The notes under the pieces were generated by a model that saw only the letters and a program-made list of their open reading frames with translations, was not told the origin of the DNA and made no database searches. This document shows, one piece after another, positions 25,071-32,651 of a stretch of 57,104 bases of DNA. Origin of the DNA: an uncultured Mollicutes bacterium (lineage in GTDB: Bacteria; Bacillota_I; Bacilli_A; Acholeplasmatales; Anaeroplasmataceae); NCBI GenBank assembly GCA_947174785.1, contig CAMWKG010000009.1, positions 1-57,104 on the forward strand, read 5' to 3'. A program made the translations under genes and the position numbers. Numbering within the stretch: position 1 is the stretch's first letter; the number at the start of each line of letters is the position of its first letter.

Positions 25071-26259
25071 AAACCTTTTCTAAAACAATTTCCATAAATT
25101 TTTTAGTATCCTCAAATTCCTCAAATTTTGCTGCAAAGAATTCATCACCCATAGCTACAGCCAAAACCTTGCTCATACGTTCATGCATCATAACCTGTGT
25201 AGGATACAATTTTTTTATTTCCTCATAGGTGTATTTATAATTTAGGCGATCACGTCTTCCTACAAAGCAGCAGTAGTACTTTGGATAATCTAGAACCACA
25301 TTTTTAATTTCATCATAACAAATAATATCTGCATAGATTTGATAGGTATCTACGGATTGACCAAAGTTAATCAAATCTGGAGCTGGTCCCCCAGGTGGTC
25401 TCATATTTACTTCTAAGGCTACGATATCTCCAACTTTACCTAAGCCTTTTTTTGCCTTACTTAGCCTGAAGAATTCTAAGTGGAAATATCTTGAATGAAT
25501 ATGGAAGGCCTTTAAAACCTTAGACCCTGCCTCATAGATGTCCTTTGGAATTTCCTTGTTCACATAATAGGTAACCTCTAAATTTTCATTGACAATATCC
25601 ATGATAGAAGGAGGAAAAACCTCATTGTCACAAAAAACAATATTACTATTAGAATCGCATATTCCATCTAAAGAAGTTATATTTCCTTCTATAAATTCTT
25701 CCATAATGTAAGGTACTTGGAAACCACCCTTATAAAAGTTCTTCAAATCCTCTTCATTTTTTATTTTATATGTTGCAGCTGCACCAACACCTACATTGGG
25801 CTTCACCACCACAGGATATCCTACCATTTCAATAAACTTCAAATCCTCTTCAAAGGATTTACAAAATACATAGCGAGCAACAGGAATTCCAGCTTGTATA
25901 TAGTAATCCTTCATCAAGGATTTAGAAGTAAAGGCAATGACATCATCCATTTTAGCTCCATTGATATTGAAGTCGGTTCTAAGCCTTGCATCCTGGCGTA
26001 GCCAATATTCATTATTTGATTCCAAATAATCAATTTTTCCATACTTAAAGGCAAAGAAGGCCACTGCACGATATACCTCATCATAGGACTCTAAAGAATT
26101 AACTTTGTAATATTCTGTAACAGAATCCTTTACGCATTGTTTTAATTCATTATACGGAGTGTCGCCTATTCCTAATACATTAACGCCATTTCTTTTTAAA
26201 CGGTCACAAAAATTATAATAATTTGTAGGAAATGCTGGCGAAATAAATATAAAATTCAT
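25069..26259 (-). CDS. ATP-grasp carboxylate-amine ligase of unknown substrate
   Basis: The 396-residue protein has an N-terminal Rossmann-like domain (MNFIFISPAFPTNYYNFC) and a central ATP-grasp fold: GYPVVVKPNVGVGAAATYK is the ATP-binding lysine and glycine-rich loop, IMEEFIEG the hinge, and ALEVNMRPPGGPAPDLIN the Mg-binding Glu/Asn motif. Members of this fold join a carboxylate to an amine or thiol with ATP, as in dipeptide ligases or carbamoyl-phosphate-like enzymes. A GGAG site precedes ATG 26259. It is alone on the minus strand, so context gives no substrate. Confidence 0.85.
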   Translation of the reverse strand: MNFIFISPAFPTNYYNFCDRLKRNGVNVLGIGDTPYNELKQCVKDSVTEYYKVNSLESYDEVYRAVAFFAFKYGKIDYLESNNEYWLRQDARLRTDFNINGAKMDDVIAFTSKSLMKDYYIQAGIPVARYVFCKSFEEDLKFIEMVGYPVVVKPNVGVGAAATYKIKNEEDLKNFYKGGFQVPYIMEEFIEGNITSLDGICDSNSNIVFCDNEVFPPSIMDIVNENLEVTYYVNKEIPKDIYEAGSKVLKAFHIHSRYFHLEFFRLSKAKKGLGKVGDIVALEVNMRPPGGPAPDLINFGQSVDTYQIYADIICYDEIKNVVLDYPKYYCCFVGRRDRLNYKYTYEEIKKLYPTQVMMHERMSKVLAVAMGDEFFAAKFEEFEDTKKFMEIVLEKV

Positions 26260-26293
26260 AAAATTCAGCTCCTTTTCGTATAAAATATAAATT

Positions 26294-26322
26294 ATTATAG
26301 CATAAAAAAATGAACTTGTGAA
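26294..26322 (-). promoter_or_regulatory. Promoter of the ATP-grasp gene
   Basis: On the minus strand TTCACA (26322-26317), a 17-bp spacer and an extended -10 TGCTATAAT (TATAAT at 26299-26294). Confidence 0.75.
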
Positions 26323-26333
26323 GTGGATTTATC

Positions 26334-26362
26334 TTGTTTATGAAAGAATAGTAGTGTATAAT
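26334..26362 (+). promoter_or_regulatory. Promoter of the 237-residue membrane protein gene
   Basis: TTGTTT (26334-26339), a 17-bp spacer and TATAAT (26357-26362); an AGGAGG site precedes ATG 26393. Confidence 0.75.
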
Positions 26363-26392
26363 TATGAATAGATTGATTTAGGAGGCTTATAA

Positions 26393-27106
26393 ATGAAAAA
26401 TCCGTTTAAAACCTATTCCTTTTGGATAAAAATACTTGCTGCTGCATTATTAATTACTTTAGGAGTTTGGTTGATTATAGATGTCAATACAGGAGAAAAA
26501 TTTGCTACATTCATTGTACTTATGTTTACAGGCTTGGTTGCAGGAGTTTTTGCAATCATTCGTGCTATTCCCCTAATGCGTACTCTTAAAACAGGAAAGG
26601 GACGCTTAACCTGTATTATTGAAATAGCCGTTCACATTGGACTTGCAGCTGGAATGATTTTTGCAGCCATTGCTAAAATCAGCAATGAGGATTCCCAGTT
26701 TGCAGATTTTGTATATCAGAATTATAGATTTGCGATTGCTCTATTTTTCTATACACGTGTCGTTTCCTACTTTGTATGTACGGTTTTATGCAAAGAAGAA
26801 ACAAAGAAGCTTGAGTTTTGGATACATATTGGAATCCTTACACTTACATGTGTGATTTGTGCAGTAGCGTTTAAGGGTAGAACTATTGCATGGATTATAG
26901 CAGTATTAGCATTATGCTGTTCTGTATTCTTAATTGCTGAGGGTGGAATTGGATATAACCGTTATCGTAAGGCAATTGCTAAGGAACGTGAAGAAAAGAA
27001 ACAGGAACAATCCTCTTTAGAAGAAGGGATTGAGGCTCCAGCTGATGAGGAGCTAATTATTCCAATGAATGATGACGAAGTAGAGGATACTATTCATATT
27101 CATTAA
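26393..27106 (+). CDS. Multipass membrane protein of unknown function
   Basis: The 237-residue protein has about six hydrophobic helices between residues 11 and 190, in the style of small DUF308/HdeD-like membrane proteins, followed by a charged cytoplasmic tail (about 191-237) that turns strongly acidic at the end. No catalytic motif is visible. It has its own consensus-like promoter and terminator, so it is monocistronic and divergent from the ATP-grasp gene. I do not recognise the family with confidence. Confidence 0.75.
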   Translation: MKNPFKTYSFWIKILAAALLITLGVWLIIDVNTGEKFATFIVLMFTGLVAGVFAIIRAIPLMRTLKTGKGRLTCIIEIAVHIGLAAGMIFAAIAKISNEDSQFADFVYQNYRFAIALFFYTRVVSYFVCTVLCKEETKKLEFWIHIGILTLTCVICAVAFKGRTIAWIIAVLALCCSVFLIAEGGIGYNRYRKAIAKEREEKKQEQSSLEEGIEAPADEELIIPMNDDEVEDTIHIH

Positions 27107-27135
27107 ACCGTTTCAGTTAAGTATAAATGATTAAG

Positions 27136-27170
27136 AAAAAGGAATTTGTTATGCAAATTCCTTTTTCTTT
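27136..27170 (+). terminator. Intrinsic terminator after the membrane protein gene
   Basis: A perfect 13-bp stem AAAAAGGAATTTG with CAAATTCCTTTTT, a 5-nt loop, then T-rich sequence. Confidence 0.88.
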
Positions 27171-27195
27171 CGGAGAGTTTAAAAGCTCTTTCCAC

Positions 27196-27224
27196 TTGAA
27201 AGTATGAAATAAAAGAAGTATAAT
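27196..27224 (+). promoter_or_regulatory. Promoter of the pantothenate-type transporter / coaX region
   Basis: TTGAAA (27196-27201), a 17-bp spacer and TATAAT (27219-27224). The leader to ATG 27278 is about 47 nt and holds only a small CCTC/GAGG hairpin. Confidence 0.8.
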
Positions 27225-27277
27225 AGAAATGCTTATGGGACCTCATAAAGAGGCCTAAAAAGAAAGGAAAACTTTAT

Positions 27278-27940
27278 ATGAAAAACAGTAGAAAAATTCA
27301 ACGAATGGTTGGTATTGCTAGCCTTGCAGCAATTACAGTTGTGCTTCAGGTGATTGCAAACTACATTACCTTCGGACCAGTCAGCATTACGCTTGCTTTA
27401 ATTCCTCTTGTAATAGGAGCCATTTTATATGGACCTTGGGCAGGAGCAGGATTAGGTGCATTGATGGGAGCGATTATTTTAACAGCTCCATCTACAGGAA
27501 GCTTTTTAGCAATAAATCCGTTCCTAACAGTCTTAATTTGTTTAATTAAAACAGGAGCTGCTGGAATTGCATCAGGATTTATTTTTAAGGGACTTTATAA
27601 AAAGAACCTAACAGTAGCAGTAGTTTTAGCTGCAATTGCTGCACCAATTGTGAATACAGGACTATTTGCTCTAGGATGTATGGCATTCTTTTGGAAGACA
27701 TTACAGGAATGGGCAGGAGGCTCTAACACACTTGGATTCTTATTTTTAACAATGATAGGAACAAACTTCTTAATTGAGTTTGCTGTAAATTCTATACTTT
27801 CTCCATCTATAGTTTATCTTGTGAGAATCATTTCAAGAAATTATAACATCGGAGCTAATTTCAATGCTGGAGCTATCTATTCTGCTGAGGAAATCAGTGA
27901 AGCTATAGAAACAAAAACAGCTATAGAGAGCGAAGAATAA
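27278..27940 (+). CDS. ECF transporter S component, probably for pantothenate (PanT-like)
   Basis: The 220-residue membrane protein has about six hydrophobic helices and the small-residue-rich layout of energy-coupling-factor S components (IASLAAITVVLQVIANY, LIPLVIGAILYGPWAGAGLG). S components bind a vitamin and work with a shared EcfA/A'/T module encoded elsewhere. The substrate is inferred from context: the next gene is pantothenate kinase, which commonly neighbours PanT. A potential terminator lies between the two genes, so their coupling is not certain. Confidence 0.7.
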   Translation: MKNSRKIQRMVGIASLAAITVVLQVIANYITFGPVSITLALIPLVIGAILYGPWAGAGLGALMGAIILTAPSTGSFLAINPFLTVLICLIKTGAAGIASGFIFKGLYKKNLTVAVVLAAIAAPIVNTGLFALGCMAFFWKTLQEWAGGSNTLGFLFLTMIGTNFLIEFAVNSILSPSIVYLVRIISRNYNIGANFNAGAIYSAEEISEAIETKTAIESEE

Positions 27941-27949
27941 AAGAAAGGG

Positions 27950-27974
27950 AAAAGGAGGAGGCACCTCCTTTTTT
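27950..27974 (+). terminator. Intrinsic terminator/attenuator between the S-component gene and coaX
   Basis: AAAAGGAGG (27950-27958) pairs perfectly with CCTCCTTTT (27964-27972) across a 5-nt loop and runs into six T. The only Shine-Dalgarno-like GGAGG for coaX lies in the 5' arm and would be sequestered when the hairpin forms. Confidence 0.75.
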
Positions 27975-28733
27975 ATGGTTTATGCTATGTTATTATTAGT
28001 AGATATAGGGAATACAAATATTGTATTAGGGTTTGCTGAACAATCTAAGATTATAGATACTTATCGTCTTAAGACCTCATTAAATCGTACTGCAGATGAG
28101 TATTACGTGATGATAAAACCTATTTTAGAACAATATACGATAGAGGATTGTATTATTTCTTCTGTAGTGCCTGTAATTACAAGTGCACTAAAGAAGGCTT
28201 TAGTGAAATATAATAAGAAACAGCCTATTATTTTGGGTCCTGGTGTAAAAACAGGAGTTTCCTTGAAGGTAGATGATCCTAAGACAGTAGGGGCTGATAT
28301 TATCTGTGATGTTGCTGGAATAAAAGGACTTGCAGAAGAGGCAATCATTGTGGATTTAGGAACAGCTACAAAATATATTTATACTAAAAATCAAGTGTTT
28401 TATGGTGTCAGTATAGCACCAGGCGTTAGTGTATCTATGAAGGCTTTAGTGAATAATGCAGCCTTACTGCCTAGTGTAGAGCTTGTTTGTCCAAAAAAGG
28501 TAATTGGAACGTCAACAGTAGGCTGTATACAATCAGGTGTCATCTATGGCGGTGCTGCTCAAGTAGATGGCATGATAGAGCGAATTAAGGAAGAAGTGGG
28601 CTGTAAGGATGCTAAGGTATTTGCTACAGGAGGGCTATCTAGCTTGATTGTGCCTTTATGCAAAAATGATATTACCTTGCTAGAAAGCCTTACTTTAGAA
28701 GGACTTCTAAAAATATATGAATTAAATCAATAG
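27975..28733 (+). CDS. coaX: Type III pantothenate kinase
   Basis: A 252-residue ASKHA-fold kinase that phosphorylates pantothenate in the first step of coenzyme A synthesis. Motifs are DIGNTNIVLG (phosphate 1), IVDLGTATKY (phosphate 2 region), IAPGVSVSMKAL and QSGVIYG. The usual type III GxDR motif reads GADI here (TVGADIICDVAGI), so the Arg is missing. Start is uncertain: ATG 27975 or ATG 27987 (MLLLVDIGNTN); neither has a well-spaced free ribosome binding site, because the only GGAGG is inside the terminator hairpin just upstream. Confidence 0.88.
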   Translation: MVYAMLLLVDIGNTNIVLGFAEQSKIIDTYRLKTSLNRTADEYYVMIKPILEQYTIEDCIISSVVPVITSALKKALVKYNKKQPIILGPGVKTGVSLKVDDPKTVGADIICDVAGIKGLAEEAIIVDLGTATKYIYTKNQVFYGVSIAPGVSVSMKALVNNAALLPSVELVCPKKVIGTSTVGCIQSGVIYGGAAQVDGMIERIKEEVGCKDAKVFATGGLSSLIVPLCKNDITLLESLTLEGLLKIYELNQ

Positions 28734-28742
28734 GGGAGTATT

Positions 28743-29726
28743 ATGCTAGCAATATATATTACAACGGGTATTATAGTAGGAGCAATTGTTATTTTATTTA
28801 ACCTTGCCATTTTTATCCATCATCGCATTTTTGGAAAACGTTGGGATCCAGATGGGATTGTAGCATATTATAGTCCTAAGGATTATTCTAATATTTTAGA
28901 AGAAAATGTAGAGATACCTACAAAGAAGGGAAAGCTAAGAGGTAAGCTTTATTCCTATCCTATAGATCAATATAAAGGAATTTTGGTGTTTTCTCATGGA
29001 ATGTGGGGCTCACATAAGGCTTATTTTCAGGAGATGGAGCTTCTTGCAAGAAATGGATATAAGGTTCTTGGAATAGATGCTTATGGTACAGAATCTTCAG
29101 ATGGAAAAAATATAAAGGGACTTGGAAACAGTCTTTTAACACTAGATAAAGCTATTTGCTATATTAGAGTTACCTATCCTAATGAAAAGATATATGTTAT
29201 GGGACACTCATGGGGTGGATTTGCAGCTGCAAATATAGCTAAGTATCACAAGGATATTACTGCAATAGTAGCAATGTCTCCATTTCTTAGTGTAGCTAAA
29301 ATTTTAAAGCATCAATTACCTAAGCTTCTCTATCCAACCATTCCCTTTTTAGTTTTACTTGATCGAATGCATTGTGGGAAGTATAGCTTTGCTCATGCTA
29401 AAAAAACCTTAAAGAATACATCCGTTCCTACTCTTATCCTTCATTCTAAGGATGATCCAATGGTACCTTATCTTACTGCCACAGGACTTCTTCAAAAGAA
29501 GATTCATAATCCTAATGTTACCTATTATATTGTAGATGGAAAGAAGCATAATCCAGACTATACAATAGAGGCACTTGCTTACACACAGGAAGCCTTTGCG
29601 AAATTAAAAACAATGCCCAATGAAGAGGATAAGCTAGAGTATAGAAAGAATTTAGATTATCATAAAATGGGTGAACTTGATGAAAAAGTATTTGCTGTTA
29701 TTTTAGATTTCTTGAAATTACAGTAG
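28743..29726 (+). CDS. Alpha/beta hydrolase with N-terminal membrane anchor
   Basis: The 327-residue protein begins with a hydrophobic helix (about 3-25) that should anchor it. The hydrolase domain has the oxyanion HG region VFSHGMWGS, nucleophile GHSWGG, the Asp in HSKDDPMVPY and His in GKKHNP, a complete Ser-Asp-His triad. It resembles serine aminopeptidase/lysophospholipase-like hydrolases. GGGGAG lies before the ATG and the gene follows coaX by 9 bp, so the two are cotranscribed. The substrate is unknown. Confidence 0.85.
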   Translation: MLAIYITTGIIVGAIVILFNLAIFIHHRIFGKRWDPDGIVAYYSPKDYSNILEENVEIPTKKGKLRGKLYSYPIDQYKGILVFSHGMWGSHKAYFQEMELLARNGYKVLGIDAYGTESSDGKNIKGLGNSLLTLDKAICYIRVTYPNEKIYVMGHSWGGFAAANIAKYHKDITAIVAMSPFLSVAKILKHQLPKLLYPTIPFLVLLDRMHCGKYSFAHAKKTLKNTSVPTLILHSKDDPMVPYLTATGLLQKKIHNPNVTYYIVDGKKHNPDYTIEALAYTQEAFAKLKTMPNEEDKLEYRKNLDYHKMGELDEKVFAVILDFLKLQ

Positions 29727-29740
29727 AAGTATGATATAAA
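29713..29740 (+). promoter_or_regulatory. Possible promoter inside the hydrolase 3' end
   Basis: TTGAAA (29713-29718), a 16-bp spacer and an extended -10 TGATATAAA (29732-29740). It would drive the 101-residue membrane protein gene separately. Confidence 0.5.
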
Positions 29741-29765
29741 TAGTAATGAATGTTGAGGTGGCATT

Positions 29766-30071
29766 ATGCAGAAAAAGAACAATAGAATGCTATTAGCATT
29801 TCGAATTATTATAGTGATTGCATTTATATTTGTAGTTACTTGCACAATACTTTATTTTATGGAAGTAGGTCAACCAGAAAAATCTTACTTTTCAAAGCAT
29901 TTTGCTCTTCCGATAATTTTGTTTTTCGTAGGAGTAATTGCTATTATGCTTAGTATTTTATCTAAAAAAAGTATGTCTGGTGAAAATAAAGGAGATACGA
30001 TGATGATAGGTGTAGGAGTATTATTATTTCTTTGTGCTATCCTCACTCTCATTTTTTCCTATGTGATGTAA
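29766..30071 (+). CDS. Small membrane protein (101 residues), function unknown
   Basis: The protein consists of three hydrophobic helices (about residues 10-31, 47-65 and 79-99) joined by short charged loops, with a basic N-terminus (MQKKNNR). TTGAGGTGG precedes the ATG. A possible promoter lies at the end of the preceding gene and a terminator at 30161. No family recognised; it is a real gene by its ribosome site, codon use and strong membrane pattern. Confidence 0.7.
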   Translation: MQKKNNRMLLAFRIIIVIAFIFVVTCTILYFMEVGQPEKSYFSKHFALPIILFFVGVIAIMLSILSKKSMSGENKGDTMMIGVGVLLFLCAILTLIFSYVM

Positions 30072-30160
30072 AAATTTGGATACAAAAATTGACAAAAACT
30101 GGATAAAAAAATATGGAAATCTATGCATTATGAAAGTATTGGTATATCTTTCCAAAAACG

Positions 30161-30193
30161 GACTATACAGATTAAAAAAATGTATAGTCTTTT
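30161..30193 (+). terminator. Intrinsic terminator downstream of the small membrane protein
   Basis: A perfect stem GACTATACA (30161-30169) with TGTATAGTC (30181-30189), A-rich loop, then TTTTC. The 90 bp between the gene and this hairpin hold only a small TGGAAA/TTTCCA dyad and no frame. Confidence 0.7.
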
Positions 30194-30204
30194 CTTTAGT
30201 TTTA

Positions 30205-30233
30205 TTTACATTTTAATTGTTTTATGGTATATT
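30205..30233 (+). promoter_or_regulatory. Promoter of the structured RNA at 30240
   Basis: TTTACA (30205-30210), a 17-bp spacer and extended -10 TGGTATATT (TATATT at 30228-30233). The predicted start, about 7 bp after the -10, coincides with the first base of the closing stem of the RNA. Confidence 0.7.
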
Positions 30234-30239
30234 TAAATT

Positions 30240-30434
30240 GCTAGGAAGATGGCCGCGAAGCTCAAACAATTAGAAAGCGAATCCGAGAGGAAACAGGTGA
30301 TGCGTTCTTATCCATAGCGAACTAGAACCCTAAATGTTACTAAGAGAGGATTCAAACGTAGAAGATATTAGTCTTCTCGACCTTCCTAGCGCAAATAAAA
30401 CATATTCAAGGTGGCTTTGATTAGCCACCTTTTT
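30240..30434 (+). ncRNA. Structured non-coding RNA of unassigned family
   Basis: A transcript of about 195 nt is predicted, with promoter at 30205 and terminator at 30408. Its first nine bases GCTAGGAAG (30240-30248) pair perfectly with CTTCCTAGC (30382-30390), closing a domain of about 150 nt. Inside are a long-range pair GAATCC (30279-30284) with GGATTC (30348-30353) and a local hairpin AGAAGA (30360-30365) with TCTTCT (30372-30377). No open frame fits. The sequence is not the T-box, lysine, SAM, TPP, c-di-GMP, RNase P, SRP or tmRNA pattern as I know them. It precedes a DEAD-box helicase gene that has its own promoter. Confidence 0.7.
30408..30434 (+). terminator. Intrinsic terminator of the structured RNA
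   Basis: A perfect 9-bp stem AAGGTGGCT with AGCCACCTT, a 6-nt loop and a T-run. Confidence 0.9.
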
Positions 30435-30435
30435 C

Positions 30436-30464
30436 TTGTATTTTGTCATAATTTTTGTTATAAT
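30436..30464 (+). promoter_or_regulatory. Promoter of the DEAD-box helicase gene
   Basis: TTGTAT (30436-30441), a 17-bp spacer and TATAAT (30459-30464), starting 2 bp after the terminator of the upstream RNA. The start site near 30471 means translation must begin at ATG 30489, not at upstream in-frame ATGs. Confidence 0.8.
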
Positions 30465-30488
30465 AAAATGATTATGGAGTATAAATTT

Positions 30489-32087
30489 ATGAATGATTTT
30501 TTTGATATGAATATAGATGCAGCAATTTTGTCTGCATTAAAAGAAAACAATATAGAACAACCGACCCCAATTCAAAAGGAAGCTATTCCACATTTACTTG
30601 AAGGCAAGGATGTCATCGGTCAAGCTCAAACAGGAACAGGAAAGACTTTTGCATACGCAATTCCTTTATTAGAAAGAATTGATAAAAGAAGAAAAGCGGT
30701 ACAAGCATTAATTATGTGTCCTACAAGAGAATTATCTTTACAGGTTTGTAAGGAAGTGGAAAAGCTTGCAAAATACACAAATGTAAAAGCAACCACAATC
30801 TATGGTGGCGAATCCTATGAAAAACAGTTTAAGGCGATTGCAAAAAAGCCTCAAATCATTATAGGAACTCCAGGAAGAATTATAGATCATTTACACCGTG
30901 GAACCTTAAGCTTTAAGGAAGTGAGTTATCTTGTCCTAGATGAGGCAGATGAGATGCTTAAGATGGGCTTTGAAGAGGATATGGAGACTATTCTCAAAGA
31001 GGTTCCTGCTGTAAGACAAACCTCTCTTTTTTCTGCAACACTGCCTTCTTGGGTAAAGCAAACAAGTAAAAAATATATGCAGTCTCCTGTTTTAGTTAAA
31101 ATTGAACAGAAGACTCTTACAGTAGATAAGATCAAAGAAGTTCTTTACTATGTTAAAAAGGAACAAAAAAAGGATTTGTTAGTCCGTCTATTAGATTATT
31201 ATCAACTAAAGTCAGTTATGATTTTTGCCAATACAAAGGCTATGGTAGATGAACTGGTTTTATTTTTGCAGGAGCATCACTTTAAGGCAGACGGGTTACA
31301 TGGAGATTTAAAGCAGTTGAGTAGAGATCGTGTTATGCAATCCTTCCGCTTAGGATCTGTAGAAATTATGATTGCTACAGATGTTGCAGCTCGTGGAATA
31401 GATGTAGAAGACGTAGAAGCAATTGTCAATTATGACTTGCCATTAGAAAACGAAATCTATGTACATCGTATCGGAAGAACAGGTCGTGCAGGTAAAACGG
31501 GTCTTGCTATTACACTTGCAACTACTCGTCAAGCTACAAGGGTTCATGAAATAGAGACTTTTACAAAATCTAAAATGGATGTTATGGAAATTCCAACGCC
31601 AAAGCAAATTGCTACTAAAACCCAAAAGGTCTTGACGGATAAAATTTTTACTGGTCTAGATGCAGCAAGTCAAAATCATATATATGATAATCTTTTAAAG
31701 GATTTGGCTCGAAAAACAACAGATCCAACTCCAATCATTATTCGGTTATTAGAATTATTAAATGAAAATACAGGACGTAATTATCCTTCCATAGATACTG
31801 TGCATCCTAAACAAAAGGCAAAAGAAAAGAAGCCTATGTGTACTTGGGCATGTATATGCATTAATGTCGGCTCTAACGATAAAATTCGTCCAAATCAGCT
31901 TGTTAATTTTTTACATGATGAGATAGCCATTCATAGAGAGCATTTTGGCAAGATTATCATAAAAAAGGATTCCACATATTTAGAAATAAATTCTCAAGCA
32001 TTGCGCTTCTTAAAGGATATTAAAAATAAGAAATATTTGGGAAAACGTCTTACCTATCAACAGGTAAAATCCTTGCCAAGAGATTAG
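30489..32087 (+). CDS. DEAD-box RNA helicase with DbpA-type RNA-binding domain
   Basis: A 532-residue CshA/CsdA-type helicase: Q motif (FFDMNIDAAIL...PTPIQ), motif I AQTGTGKT, PTRELS, TPGR, DEAD, SAT, then the second RecA domain with ATDVAARGIDV and HRIGRTGRAG. The C-terminal part (about 455-532) looks like the DbpA RNA-binding fold (INVGSNDKIRP, then a conserved KI-hydrophobic strand). It should unwind RNA in ribosome assembly or mRNA decay. The start ATG 30489 has GGAG at 30476-30479. rsmD follows by 15 bp, fitting a ribosome-maturation role. Confidence 0.93.
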   Translation: MNDFFDMNIDAAILSALKENNIEQPTPIQKEAIPHLLEGKDVIGQAQTGTGKTFAYAIPLLERIDKRRKAVQALIMCPTRELSLQVCKEVEKLAKYTNVKATTIYGGESYEKQFKAIAKKPQIIIGTPGRIIDHLHRGTLSFKEVSYLVLDEADEMLKMGFEEDMETILKEVPAVRQTSLFSATLPSWVKQTSKKYMQSPVLVKIEQKTLTVDKIKEVLYYVKKEQKKDLLVRLLDYYQLKSVMIFANTKAMVDELVLFLQEHHFKADGLHGDLKQLSRDRVMQSFRLGSVEIMIATDVAARGIDVEDVEAIVNYDLPLENEIYVHRIGRTGRAGKTGLAITLATTRQATRVHEIETFTKSKMDVMEIPTPKQIATKTQKVLTDKIFTGLDAASQNHIYDNLLKDLARKTTDPTPIIIRLLELLNENTGRNYPSIDTVHPKQKAKEKKPMCTWACICINVGSNDKIRPNQLVNFLHDEIAIHREHFGKIIIKKDSTYLEINSQALRFLKDIKNKKYLGKRLTYQQVKSLPRD

Positions 32088-32102
32088 GAGGTGTGCTAAA
32101 CT

Positions 32103-32633
32103 ATGCGAATTGTTGCAGGAAAGCTTAGACATCGAAATATTGAAATGACAAATCTTCCTACTACAAGAGAAACACAAGATAAGGTACGAGGAGCTATCTT
32201 TAATATGATAGGTCCTTACTTTGATGGTGGTAGTGCTTTAGATTTATTTGCTGGAAGTGGTGCTATGGCGATAGAAGCTTATTCCAGAGGGATAGCTTCC
32301 ATAGATCTTAATGATATTGAGCCAAAGGCAATTGAGGTTTGCAAGAAAAACTGTTTAAGCTTAGGCATTCAGTCAGCAAGCTTTAGCAATATGGATTACA
32401 AAAGCTTTTTAAAAGAAACGAAGAAAAGCTGGGACATCATCTTTTTAGATCCACCTTATAGGATGAACGATATAGAAGAAATTCTAAAGGAGGTTTATCC
32501 TCATCTTTCTCGACAGGGGAAAATAGTCTTTGAACTGGCTAAAGAATCTATTTACCCAAAAGAATATGAGGATTTGGTTTTGATCAAGGATAAGACTTAT
32601 GGAATTAAAAGAGTGATTGTTTATAAATTTTAA
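32103..32633 (+). CDS. rsmD: 16S rRNA (guanine966-N2)-methyltransferase
   Basis: The 176-residue protein has the RsmD pattern: MRIVAGKLRHR at the N-terminus, TRETQDKVRGAIFNMI, the SAM site LDLFAGSGAMAIEAYSRG, and the catalytic LDPPY. It methylates 16S rRNA during 30S assembly. AGGAGGT lies before the ATG. In many Bacillota rsmD neighbours coaD, which is absent here; instead it follows a DEAD-box helicase and is followed by an unknown gene 18 bp on. Confidence 0.95.
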   Translation: MRIVAGKLRHRNIEMTNLPTTRETQDKVRGAIFNMIGPYFDGGSALDLFAGSGAMAIEAYSRGIASIDLNDIEPKAIEVCKKNCLSLGIQSASFSNMDYKSFLKETKKSWDIIFLDPPYRMNDIEEILKEVYPHLSRQGKIVFELAKESIYPKEYEDLVLIKDKTYGIKRVIVYKF

Positions 32634-32651
32634 AAAGGAGGATTTAGAAAA

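Noticed and set aside
27231-27277. A riboswitch in the leader of the pantothenate-type S component gene
   Set aside because: The leader is only about 47 nt with a 4-bp hairpin and no known aptamer motif.
30085-30160. A possible small RNA starting after TTGACA at 30089
   Set aside because: No acceptable -10 follows at 16-18 bp, and the TGGAAA/TTTCCA dyad is weak; the terminator at 30161 is better explained by the upstream gene.
30411-30488. An N-terminal extension of the DEAD-box helicase
   Set aside because: It covers the terminator of the upstream RNA and the helicase promoter; the transcript begins near 30471 and GGAG fits ATG 30489.
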